DNA from: Symsagittifera roscoffensis
Taxonomy: Eukaryota; Xenacoelomorpha; Acoela; Convolutidae
NCBI RefSeq assembly: GCF_963678635.1
Contig: NC_087068.1
Location: 55,770,467 to 55,834,466, forward strand
DNA: 64,000 nucleotides
Direction: 5' to 3'
Of this stretch, positions 35,996 to 45,397 are shown piece by piece. The notes under the pieces are model-generated. The model worked only from the letters and a program-made list of their open reading frames with translations. It ran no database searches and was not told the origin of the DNA. A program made the position numbers and the translations under genes. How positions within the stretch are numbered: position 1 is the stretch's first letter; each line of letters begins with the position of its first letter.

Positions 35996-38900
35996 TCATC
36001 TCGTGCTCTTCGCCTTGGAGGTACTGCCTCCTGAAGTGCTAGATGCGGCAAACTGTCTCAACAGTTCCTCTTCATCATCGGAACTAATCACAATCTCCTC
36101 CCAAGCCTTCAGCTGTTCATAGGATCGCATCCATTCTCTCTGCTCCTGCAATCTCTTTGCTTGGTTGGGTAGTGCCTTCACCCTAGCTTCTCGGTTCAAG
36201 CAAAAGGAGTTGTGCAGGCTCAAGCTCACGTTCTTCGCCAGGTCTTCCTCTAGTATCGACTCCCTCGCTTTGGTGTTGTCTCTAGACATCTTACCCACTC
36301 TCTTCCATCCCGTCGTGATCGCATTACGATGGGTTAGCAGGGGTCTCTTGAAAGCTTCCGGCCCAATCTCGGCCTGGAACTGTCGATACTCCTTTTGATG
36401 TTTTCTCATGTGATCTTTCGTTGCCCTGTACAACCAAGACGTCAGTGTCGCCCGAAACCATGGAAAGTACCTCAAGCGACTCCATACGTGCCTGACTTCC
36501 GTTGGTATGGCGAATACTTTGCACGCAGTCTCAAACAACTCAAGTCTCCTGCTGTAGTCTATCGCGTATATTGACTCAGCCGTTGGCGTCGTCGCCTCCC
36601 GATATTTCGTTATATTCTCTTCTATCCATCTCAGAGCTAACATCGTACTCACTACTAAGAGCGTCACCTTCTGCCGGTGATCCGGTAGTCCGATCGACCG
36701 AATCTCTTCCACATCCCACACCAGGCAAAGGTTCTTGTGATCTGGATACCACACCGTTTGTGCCAAACAGTGGCATGGGCATTCCCCATGAGAGATCTCA
36801 ATGCTCCTGAGATTACGCTCCCCTGAGGCTTCCAAGAGAGGCTCAAGCTCCATCATTTTCTCGTGCATCGTGTCGTTGTCTTCCAGGTTCGGAGTACTTC
36901 CCACAGGTTTCCCGATCACGTTTTGTCTCTCGTGATCGCTTGTGTTTTCTCTTTCCAACTTCAGAAGATCTTCTCCCCAGATTTCGCTTAAGTCATCTCT
37001 CAATTCTTTTGGTACTGTCCCTTTGATTTTTCTCAACAACTTGTGCGAGTGATGCGACATCCGAGCCAACCTCACGCACTTGGGCACTGAGAAGGCCTTG
37101 TCCACCAGTATTCTCTGGCTGGACACTTCCACCATCGCCATGTGTAGCGGGTAGTGACTTCCGCACAAGTTGGCCATCATTGACCCTATCAGCGATTTCG
37201 CGTTCAATGGCAAGCCATAAGCTTCGCTCAGGGGAAATCCCATTTCCGCCTCAAGACCAACTTTCCAGCTCCGGATGTGTTTTTGAGTCACCTGCAACAC
37301 CCCGGGCCATGATTCCACGCTCAACGCCGTCACTAAATGATGCTCAGACTCCAGTCTCTCCAGTGCCTGCAGACCACACATTCTCGAGAAGAATCCGAGA
37401 GCTGTCGCTATATTCACCGTGGTTCTCGCGTAACATTCCGCTATTATTTGCACTTCACTTTTCTCCCTTTCTGTGATGTCTTCGAACCAAGTGACCAGGT
37501 CTTCTTTTTGAAACGACAGTATCCTGACGCATGACCGTCCATCGCAGATGTGCTCTCCGTTCCCACACGTCGAATCCAGACAGCTACCCGGCTCCAATTT
37601 CTTTGCTGACCCGGGGTCGCTCGTCCTTTCGCTTGGCTCTTGCATCTGGGGCGTGATTAGCTTATGCAGCACACTTAACTTCGCCAGATCTTCATCTTCC
37701 GTTGGTGCTAACCTCACTCGCTCGGTGGTTTCCTCGATTAGACTCGCATGGGGATGTGGACACCAGGAGGGTCTTAGTAGCTTCCATATCACTCCCAAGT
37801 TCGTGGTTAACAAGCCATTTCCACCGCCCATGTTTACTTCAACTCTCTTGTTTGAGCGCGGCATGCTTATCACCTCTGGTGTTTTCTCAAGAATCAGGCC
37901 CAGGCTCGGCCCCTCTTTCTCCACCGCGTCTATCTCCATTATTCTTTCTGTCCAAAACTTCAGCAGCTCCGCTACCTCATGGTTTCTGTGGGCTCCTCCA
38001 GCTTCCGAGTCTAAGAAGGGATTGTAGGCTATTCCCAGCACTCCAGACACGTATTGGTATTCCCCCTTCTCACTGAGTCTCGAGTACTGTTCTGACGAGG
38101 CCAGGTTACGGTGAACATCATGTTCTTCCTCGAACTTCTTATTAGAGAACCTCCGTACCTCGTCCAGCTTTCGGTGGCTCTCTAAGGATAGTCTGGAACC
38201 ATCTTCTTTCTCTATTCCTGTACTTTGATATACATTCAAGATGATCGTTGAGACCCTTCTCTCCATGGTTTTACTTCCACTTGCTCTCTGGTGGCATGCC
38301 AGGATGGTGCTATCAGACATCATTGACATTGTCCATCTCAAGAAACATGTGGCATCTTTTCTCCTAGCCAGGCTCAAGCCTGAATTGTCCCTGGCCACGT
38401 GTTGCATCAGTGCCTGATACACCTCTAGCTTCTTGCTTCCCAGCTTCAGCCTGTCATACGAGGTCAATGTCTCCAACTCTATTCCCACCAGACTCCAGGT
38501 GAACATTAATTGTCCCGCAGTTCTAACGAAGGGATTCGCCATTAGTGGCGGTGCTGATGAGGATGTTCTCATCGCCTCTTCAAAATGATCCTTCAACAAA
38601 CTCTGCCAGGACCTCTTCAGATGACTTGCCATCTCTATCTTATTAACCTCGGCTTTCTGCTGGGTGGCCCAATTGCGTCGCCTGCGAGCTATTCCACTAT
38701 CCAACTTCTTCAAGCAGTCCTCCATTTCCTTCAATGTTTCGAGGGCCACCCACCACGTCCGGGAAGTGTTCCTCGTCTTGTTCCTCTCCAATGGATCACT
38801 CGTCACTTGTTTGCTCATGTCCTGATGTGCCTTCGAGATCCATTCTTTGCCGATCTCCACTTCCCCTACCTGTCCGTTCGTTGAACCTCTCTTCACGTTT

Positions 38901-41900
38901 ACCTTCTGAGGCTTGAAGTCTTCTTCTGACGTAGAACTGGTGGAAACCTCTATTTCCTTTTCTACTTCAAGTGGTTTCCTGAGTTCCGAGCTGTTCTTGT
39001 ATGCCGCCGTCTTGCATCGGGCCAAAACGATGGGCGCCGTCTCTCTCAAGTTTCCTTCCGAAACAGCATCCACTGAAGGACTACCCCATCCTTCCACTTC
39101 TCTCTTCCTCTTGCGAGTCTTCACGTCTCTGCTCGAGGGTGTGGTGGCTATCATCATTGATTCTACCTCTCCATCCACTCCTTCCAACTCTTGCCTCCCC
39201 CCTGCTCGAGCCTTAAGGATATTAGTACTTTTAATCATATTACTAGTCCCAACCTTATCCCTTTTTATATCATCAACCATTTTATCCACAGTTTTTCGTT
39301 TCAGAGTAGAGCTGTCCTCACATTTCTCTTTTCTAGTCTTCGATCGTGCGTTCCTCAGCTCCACTAGCTTGTTCAGCAGCTCTTTTCTTGCTTTCTCATC
39401 CAGGCCCGTTCCTATCAGGAGCGGTTCCCCGAATCTCACTACTGCGTCCCACAGTTCCTTCTTGAACTTGTCCAGCGTCGTCTCGCTGCCCACTTCTCGA
39501 TTGAATTCCTCCAGGAACTCCTGCCAAGCGTCATCCTCGAGAGATCCCAAGAATATGTCCCTATTCCCTTCGAACGTGTTCTTCTCCCTTTCCTCCGAGC
39601 TCAAGAGTAACATCCCCATATTGAAGGTTTCACCTGCCAATGGCAACTCTAGGTTCTTCCGTGGAGACGGAATCAGGGGTGGTGTGGCAGTATCTGCCCA
39701 ATTCTCCTCGCTCAAATCTTTCAACAGCTCTTGAGTGGTGAGCTCCTCCCCTGATGGCCCTGGTTCAGGCGTATTCCCCACTTCCATGTCTTCACCAGCT
39801 TCACTGAGAGTTTCATCCATACTCTCTTCTTCTGACTCATGTCTCCTTCTCTCGAGAATTTTCTTAAATCGGTCCTCGACGGGTCCGCTCCTCTTGTCTC
39901 CAGGTGTGTCCACGGACAGTGGTGATGGTGTCGCGGGATCCAGCTTTTTGTATTCCGTCAGTGCTACGTGCAGTTGACCTGCTGCATCTAGTTCTGTTCC
40001 TTCCTGTCTTATTTCCACCTGTTCCAAGCCATAGGGCGCCTTATATTTTCTCGTGGCAAATTTCATGTCGTCCACCAGTGCGACGTGTCCCTCCATCACG
40101 ATCATCCTGCCATCATCCCATATGGGTAGCATATTCTCAAGTCCTTCCTTCTCAAGAGTCCTCAAGACTTTCCGCACCTCATATCCAGGGGGCTGCGAAC
40201 CTCTACTCTTTTTTGCTTGCGTCGTCCACGAATTTACCTTCATCTCGCTGGTATGGAAGTAGACCGCCGCCGTGTAGCCAATGAACAGGGGGTCCCAGCC
40301 ATCAGTGAAATCCTTCTGCATTTCCTCCGCTCTCATCCTCGCCATTATGGAGGGAACTACCAAGGGACTATTCATTCCTAAGGTCATCCTCCTGACTATT
40401 GGGAACTCAGGCATGGTTGCCGGGAGGATTTCTTTCTCCATTATGGTCTCTAGCTCCCTCTTCACCAGTGCGAAGCACTCCTTCCAGGCAGGAATTCTCA
40501 AGATTTCTCGTCCGTCCGCCGTCAATGGGTTCAAGTTCCAGAATTTGGGATACATTTCAATAGGGCCCTCTCGCTTGCCTCCCATTCTGCATTGCATTTG
40601 TCCCCTGAAATTGCACACCATCATCTCAGCATCTTTCACTTTTCCGAAGAGTACCGTGTTGCTCATACGCGCCCTGAGCACTTCCTGCTGACACCAATTC
40701 AGCGCTGCACCATCCAGTACGCTGATGAGACTCAAGTGCGTCACCGAGTGACGATACGTTATCACCAGGGGATCTGGAAACGCGTACGTCACTGCTGGAC
40801 CATAGATGCAGGTCACCACCTCCTCCAGACCTCGGATTATCCCCATTGGGTCCGACCTCATTGCCAGACACAGGTCCGTCAACAGAGGCATCCCTCTGTT
40901 CGCCTTCTCCCATTCTTCTCTCGAGGTTGGGTTCTCATCTTCACCCGTCATGTATCGATTCTGCATCATGAGGTATTGCACCAGTAGTGTCTTCAACCCT
41001 GCGGCGCACTTGTAGGAGCTGGTTTCAATGCTCGTGTGGACTCTCCCCATAGACAGAGGTTCTCCATATTCCATTAACCGATGAAACGACACCAATTCCC
41101 CATGGGTCAAGAGCACTAGTGCCAGGTACCCATCAACTCGAAGTGTCTCCACTCCCCGACTAAACATATATGCTGGACCCATATTGAACAAGTATCTGGG
41201 GTAGACCAAATACAGGGCCAAGAGCAGGCTGATGGGCATGCCCAGTATCTCCTGCACGAAGGCTCCGAAGATAGTCGCCGTGGTGCCGAACACTCCTGCC
41301 AAGAATTCTCTCTCCCAGCAAGGACTCAAGAACTTGAGAATCTCGTAATCTCTCCTAGTCTTCAATTCGCCGTTGGCGTGCTCTCTCCAAAATCCTCCAA
41401 TCGTCACTTCATTGGCGGCCGAGACAAATCTAACCACCGTCATGTCTCTCCTTTCAGCTAGCTCCAGTTGCTTCTCTAGAAAACTCCAGATTTGTTTCAC
41501 GAGGAGTGGTGCTTCCTCCCTCGTTTTATTCGTGGCGTTCTCCAGCCTTGGTGTCAGGAATGGCCACCAGCCATTCTCTTGGGTCAAGCGATATTTCATC
41601 GATTCTAACTGTTTCTCCGTCTCGACCACATTTCTTCTCTCGTTGCCGGGACCTCTAGTCCTGCTGGTGGAATTTGCGACTTTCACATCCATACTCCGGA
41701 ACCACAGGCTGGCCGTCAACTGGTTTATCGCCGGGTGGTCGTCCCCGATGACTGGGCTGAACTTGAGTTGTCTAGCAAAGTTCGATATCTCTAGCAAGAG
41801 TACCTCATCCAATACAATCAAGACATCGGCTAGTCCGTAAAAGCCCCTCAGCGCATGAGATATGTCAGCCCATGCCGCTGGTAATTCTGATCTGTAAAGT

Positions 41901-44875
41901 CTCAAGTTTACTGGCTCCAGCTCTCGATTGGGGGCTGCCATCAGAATCCGCCATTCACTCCCTTCCGCTATCAAGATTAAGACCGCATACACGAATTGTA
42001 GGGCGGGTGGCATGCTGGCGTATCCTGGGGATGTGGTAAACACCACCTTTGTCTTGGACCCAAATCTCGAGGCTACGTTCTCTTGTACCTCATTCATCGC
42101 CGCAAATAACGCCTGAATAGCCTCCCATATCTTCTTTGATGTCGGAATCTCCTTGCCCTTCAGTTGCTCAAGAAGTCCCATCGCGTGCAGGTGGTCATTC
42201 ATTCCTGCAAACAATAGCAGCTCAGGTTCACAGGGCATCTCCGACTTTATTGCCACCACTAGGGTCAACATCTGGTTCAATTCGGCTCCTGGCAAAGAGT
42301 ATACCAGAGTCTCCGGCCAGAACAACTTGGGAGACGTTCCTTCGAAGTCTGATCCCGCCACAATGATCACTCTTGCAGCAGCTGGATCTGCTCTATCATA
42401 AACTGCCAGAGTCTTGGCCAATTGGGTGCCGCCACAGGGCTTCCCGTACCTGGGATCCTCTGCCAACCTTGGACCTTCGTAAGCAGCGTCAGGCAACTCC
42501 ATTCCCCCCGGGTTGAGTAGCTTGTCTACTACCTTCAATTGCGCCGGGGTTGCCAACCTGATCCTGGCGATGCCAGTTCGGTGCTTGGGAGGTTCTGCTA
42601 TAAGTCCAGGACTCCCTAGCTGCTTAAGAGGCCTGTAGTTAATGGGTCCCATGATCGTTTTTGTGGGAATTCCAGTCAGGTCTGTAGTCTCCATTAACTT
42701 CGTTCTCGAGAAATGCGCCTCGTGTGCTTTCAACCAGTCTACGCAATGATGTCTATTCAAGTCCTCATGCGACACTCGTTCGATCCCCAGGGTTTCCGCC
42801 AACTCTCGTCTGCATTCCAAAGTCTCTAGATCCAGTTCCTTCACCTTCTCAGGATATCTCAAGCGGGTAGTCTCCCTAGACTTCTTTTCTCTCCTGCCAT
42901 CTGCCACCACCACGGAGGACATCGCCGAGGTCGGAGGTGTTGATGACTCTACCTCCTCTGACTCCATTGGTGTGGCACTCTGCAATCGGGTCTGACTGCT
43001 CCTCGAGCTATCTCTAGTATCAACTCTCGCTCCCAATCGACCAGCCAAGGCCCTCGAGGCAAGGAATGGTGGGTTGGGAGGTGGCCCTAAAGTGAATTGG
43101 GCTGTCTCCAGCAGGTCCGTTTCTAGCGTGTTTATGTGTTCCTGGAAGACGTCGTTCAGCCACTCAGCTCCCCTCGGCCTATCGAAATGGATTCCATCTT
43201 TCGAGGTGTCTTCAGGGAATCCCTTGTTCTCCATGCGTTCTGCAACGTCTAACAGCCTGAGAGGAAGCACACTGTTTCGGTGTATTTCTCGGATCGCCTT
43301 GTTCAGGCTCCGCACCCTCTGGTTCATCTCTAGGGAGTGTTGACCAAACATCATGTTATAGGGGACCGTGCATATCGTCAGCAGGATGGGATCCATTTGG
43401 ATCCTCAGCTCCTCAAGAAGGCAACTCATCTTGTCGCATAGCCTCGTCACTTTCCTTGCTTCTCCTCTCGACACGTCGTTGGTCCCAACCATCAAGGTGA
43501 CTGTGTAAACTTTGGTCATTCCTAGCATGTCCAGAGTTGCCAACATCTGTGGCGTAGCAGCTCCAGCGAAACTCAAGACTCCCGTCTGCCAATGTGACCG
43601 GATCTGGGTCAACACCCGCACCAGGCTGTCTCCTATAATCAGGTGAACCGCACCCTCTGGCACACGAGGTGGCGCTAGATACTGCACCCAGGCTGCGTCG
43701 TGGAAGCAGTCCCTCCTGGCTTGCTGTTCCGCATTCCAGTCCAGCCGACTATGCTTGTGGTAGTTCCCCTCTGTGTTCTTCTTGTAGCTCGCGATCACGA
43801 CGTTTCTGACCGGCTGTTCCCTCCAAGTTGGGGGAAGCTCTGGCCTTGTCGCTCTTTCACGACTCTGCTGCTGCAATTTCTCGCCCAGCTCCTTCAGGCG
43901 CGATGAGGCGCCACTCACCTGACTACCGCTCGAGGTCGAGGTTGGTGTATATCCTGGTAACACCACATCCATCAGAGGACGTACAGGTTGGGTCTCTAGA
44001 TTGCGCAAGGAGGGCGTCGCGTCATTCGGTATCCAGACCTCCAACCCTTCACTCATGTGTTCCCTGGCCTCGCGGTCAAGGTTGAACCGTCCTCTAGCCC
44101 TGGGAGCTTCATCCACCTCCATGCGCGACTCTGGCCTTGAGCTTGTCACCACTCGTTCGTTTGACCTGGCTCCCTTTTGTGCGTCCAGCTCGCGTTGTCG
44201 TTGTTCTATCCTTTCCAACTCCGACTTTAGTTGATCACGATTCGCGGCGTTCTCCCGCACCTTTAGCTCCTGCTGATGTTCCGCCCTTAGCATCTCAAGT
44301 AATTTCAACGTCTGATCCCGCTCGTCGACTGCCTGGTCTCTCTCCAGCTGAAGCCTCTCCCTATCCAACTTCGCCTGATCCCGATCGAGGTTCGCTTTAT
44401 TCCTTTCCTTCAGCGCCTTCTCAAGCTCTTTCCTTAGGACTCCCAGCTCCGGATATGCCTCGGTCGTCTGTTGCGCCCGCGACATCGACGGCACCTTACT
44501 CGAGCTCTGGCCCGTGGATCTCGCTGTTGGCCTCGTCGGTAGCGGGAACTCTCCTGCGCCGTGTTCGGTGTTGTTACTCAGGCCAGGATTTCTTGCCAAG
44601 TCAAAGCCCCTTACTCCTCCATCCGCATTCCAAGACAACCATCTGGTCTGTGCTCGATTTGATATGCCCTCAGTGGTGTAGCCGACTATCAAGACAGCCT
44701 CCGTCGCAGACTCCCTGCACTCGCCCTGGTCCTCCAACTGGAGGATCGCATTCAGCATCACCGCCATTCTCTCGTCGATCTGGGTGTGGTCCAGGTCCCT
44801 CAAGCGTCTGTACAGCTCGTCAAGAGTGGGCCTCTGCAGAGCCGTGGGCATAGAGTTCCAGAATCGGTCTGCCAT
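35996..44875 (-). CDS. element B ORF2: 2,959-aa protein with tandem SGNH-hydrolase-like domains
   Basis: The start is ATG at 44,875 and no stop occurs for 2,959 codons. Residues 1-100 are helical. About 145-245 is a strongly charged coiled coil. A canonical SGNH/GDSL domain spans about 405-600: GDSL with Ser417, VGTND with Asn466, and D560-x2-H563 in DGIHF. This fold usually hydrolyses esters. A second, degenerate SGNH-like region spans about 830-1060: GSD at 841-843, AGMND with Asn893, and GDDH with His1047. Further on are a hydrophobic block (about 1185-1260), MPLLTDLCLAM at 1329, acidic disordered sequence (about 1660-1780), YVSGVLGIAYNPF near 2270, a Cys cluster near 2432, a CPCHC motif near 2700, and SSDDEEE near the C-terminus. 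Substrate and location are unknown. The same ORF occurs, decayed, in element A, so it is a stable part of this family. Confidence 0.85.
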   Translation of the reverse strand: MADRFWNSMPTALQRPTLDELYRRLRDLDHTQIDERMAVMLNAILQLEDQGECRESATEAVLIVGYTTEGISNRAQTRWLSWNADGGVRGFDLARNPGLSNNTEHGAGEFPLPTRPTARSTGQSSSKVPSMSRAQQTTEAYPELGVLRKELEKALKERNKANLDRDQAKLDRERLQLERDQAVDERDQTLKLLEMLRAEHQQELKVRENAANRDQLKSELERIEQRQRELDAQKGARSNERVVTSSRPESRMEVDEAPRARGRFNLDREAREHMSEGLEVWIPNDATPSLRNLETQPVRPLMDVVLPGYTPTSTSSGSQVSGASSRLKELGEKLQQQSRERATRPELPPTWREQPVRNVVIASYKKNTEGNYHKHSRLDWNAEQQARRDCFHDAAWVQYLAPPRVPEGAVHLIIGDSLVRVLTQIRSHWQTGVLSFAGAATPQMLATLDMLGMTKVYTVTLMVGTNDVSRGEARKVTRLCDKMSCLLEELRIQMDPILLTICTVPYNMMFGQHSLEMNQRVRSLNKAIREIHRNSVLPLRLLDVAERMENKGFPEDTSKDGIHFDRPRGAEWLNDVFQEHINTLETDLLETAQFTLGPPPNPPFLASRALAGRLGARVDTRDSSRSSQTRLQSATPMESEEVESSTPPTSAMSSVVVADGRREKKSRETTRLRYPEKVKELDLETLECRRELAETLGIERVSHEDLNRHHCVDWLKAHEAHFSRTKLMETTDLTGIPTKTIMGPINYRPLKQLGSPGLIAEPPKHRTGIARIRLATPAQLKVVDKLLNPGGMELPDAAYEGPRLAEDPRYGKPCGGTQLAKTLAVYDRADPAAARVIIVAGSDFEGTSPKLFWPETLVYSLPGAELNQMLTLVVAIKSEMPCEPELLLFAGMNDHLHAMGLLEQLKGKEIPTSKKIWEAIQALFAAMNEVQENVASRFGSKTKVVFTTSPGYASMPPALQFVYAVLILIAEGSEWRILMAAPNRELEPVNLRLYRSELPAAWADISHALRGFYGLADVLIVLDEVLLLEISNFARQLKFSPVIGDDHPAINQLTASLWFRSMDVKVANSTSRTRGPGNERRNVVETEKQLESMKYRLTQENGWWPFLTPRLENATNKTREEAPLLVKQIWSFLEKQLELAERRDMTVVRFVSAANEVTIGGFWREHANGELKTRRDYEILKFLSPCWEREFLAGVFGTTATIFGAFVQEILGMPISLLLALYLVYPRYLFNMGPAYMFSRGVETLRVDGYLALVLLTHGELVSFHRLMEYGEPLSMGRVHTSIETSSYKCAAGLKTLLVQYLMMQNRYMTGEDENPTSREEWEKANRGMPLLTDLCLAMRSDPMGIIRGLEEVVTCIYGPAVTYAFPDPLVITYRHSVTHLSLISVLDGAALNWCQQEVLRARMSNTVLFGKVKDAEMMVCNFRGQMQCRMGGKREGPIEMYPKFWNLNPLTADGREILRIPAWKECFALVKRELETIMEKEILPATMPEFPIVRRMTLGMNSPLVVPSIMARMRAEEMQKDFTDGWDPLFIGYTAAVYFHTSEMKVNSWTTQAKKSRGSQPPGYEVRKVLRTLEKEGLENMLPIWDDGRMIVMEGHVALVDDMKFATRKYKAPYGLEQVEIRQEGTELDAAGQLHVALTEYKKLDPATPSPLSVDTPGDKRSGPVEDRFKKILERRRHESEEESMDETLSEAGEDMEVGNTPEPGPSGEELTTQELLKDLSEENWADTATPPLIPSPRKNLELPLAGETFNMGMLLLSSEEREKNTFEGNRDIFLGSLEDDAWQEFLEEFNREVGSETTLDKFKKELWDAVVRFGEPLLIGTGLDEKARKELLNKLVELRNARSKTRKEKCEDSSTLKRKTVDKMVDDIKRDKVGTSNMIKSTNILKARAGGRQELEGVDGEVESMMIATTPSSRDVKTRKRKREVEGWGSPSVDAVSEGNLRETAPIVLARCKTAAYKNSSELRKPLEVEKEIEVSTSSTSEEDFKPQKVNVKRGSTNGQVGEVEIGKEWISKAHQDMSKQVTSDPLERNKTRNTSRTWWVALETLKEMEDCLKKLDSGIARRRRNWATQQKAEVNKIEMASHLKRSWQSLLKDHFEEAMRTSSSAPPLMANPFVRTAGQLMFTWSLVGIELETLTSYDRLKLGSKKLEVYQALMQHVARDNSGLSLARRKDATCFLRWTMSMMSDSTILACHQRASGSKTMERRVSTIILNVYQSTGIEKEDGSRLSLESHRKLDEVRRFSNKKFEEEHDVHRNLASSEQYSRLSEKGEYQYVSGVLGIAYNPFLDSEAGGAHRNHEVAELLKFWTERIMEIDAVEKEGPSLGLILEKTPEVISMPRSNKRVEVNMGGGNGLLTTNLGVIWKLLRPSWCPHPHASLIEETTERVRLAPTEDEDLAKLSVLHKLITPQMQEPSERTSDPGSAKKLEPGSCLDSTCGNGEHICDGRSCVRILSFQKEDLVTWFEDITEREKSEVQIIAECYARTTVNIATALGFFSRMCGLQALERLESEHHLVTALSVESWPGVLQVTQKHIRSWKVGLEAEMGFPLSEAYGLPLNAKSLIGSMMANLCGSHYPLHMAMVEVSSQRILVDKAFSVPKCVRLARMSHHSHKLLRKIKGTVPKELRDDLSEIWGEDLLKLERENTSDHERQNVIGKPVGSTPNLEDNDTMHEKMMELEPLLEASGERNLRSIEISHGECPCHCLAQTVWYPDHKNLCLVWDVEEIRSIGLPDHRQKVTLLVVSTMLALRWIEENITKYREATTPTAESIYAIDYSRRLELFETACKVFAIPTEVRHVWSRLRYFPWFRATLTSWLYRATKDHMRKHQKEYRQFQAEIGPEAFKRPLLTHRNAITTGWKRVGKMSRDNTKARESILEEDLAKNVSLSLHNSFCLNREARVKALPNQAKRLQEQREWMRSYEQLKAWEEIVISSDDEEELLRQFAASSTSGGSTSKAKSTR

Positions 44876-45397
44876 TCTTTATAACTTCGGGATGTGTGTA
44901 GATAGATGTCAACCAGCTCAAGAATTACCTTACCAACTCAAGAATTACCTTACCAACTCAAGTATTACCCAATTCAAGAAATCTCTAGAAATCTTCTCTT
45001 GCAAGCACTTGCTGTAGATCCGGATTGTCGCGTGTTCAATCAAGATTCTCTTTTTCTGTTTCTCGCTTGAGTGTAGTTGGATATTCAACTTTGTTTTCAA
45101 ACTTGATCTGAAAACATAAAGCTCATTAAAACTTAGTATGTCACGTTCCTAACCTAGAGACCCCCCTTCTACCCATATGATTAAAATCTTATCATTCACA
45201 TATCACTTAAAACAATTTGATTGGATCTCCCTTAAGAACATGCAGATTCATTTTATGTTTTAGCACCATCAATTCTTTCTTTTAAAATTCAATTGTCATG
45301 CCAATCACATCTTAAGATCCCTTTACCTGCGCCGCACCCCAGTACCTGACTCAAGACTCCTCCCTCACACCCGACCTGGTACTTCCATGTACCCGAC
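44876..45397 (-). other. spacer between ORF1 and ORF2 of element B, with 20-bp repeats
   Basis: A 20-bp unit (plus strand CAACTCAAGAATTACCTTAC) occurs in three tandem copies at 44,912-44,970, about 40 bp upstream of the ORF2 ATG. On the sense strand it contains GGTAAGGTAA, a splice-donor-like word, twice. The spacer must hold whatever allows ORF2 to be expressed (internal promoter, splicing or re-initiation). The sequence does not settle which. Confidence 0.6.

Noticed and set aside
38585-44853. Plus-strand frames of up to 273 codons opposite ORF2 of element B
   Set aside because: They are antisense shadows of a 2,959-codon gene, without motifs of their own.
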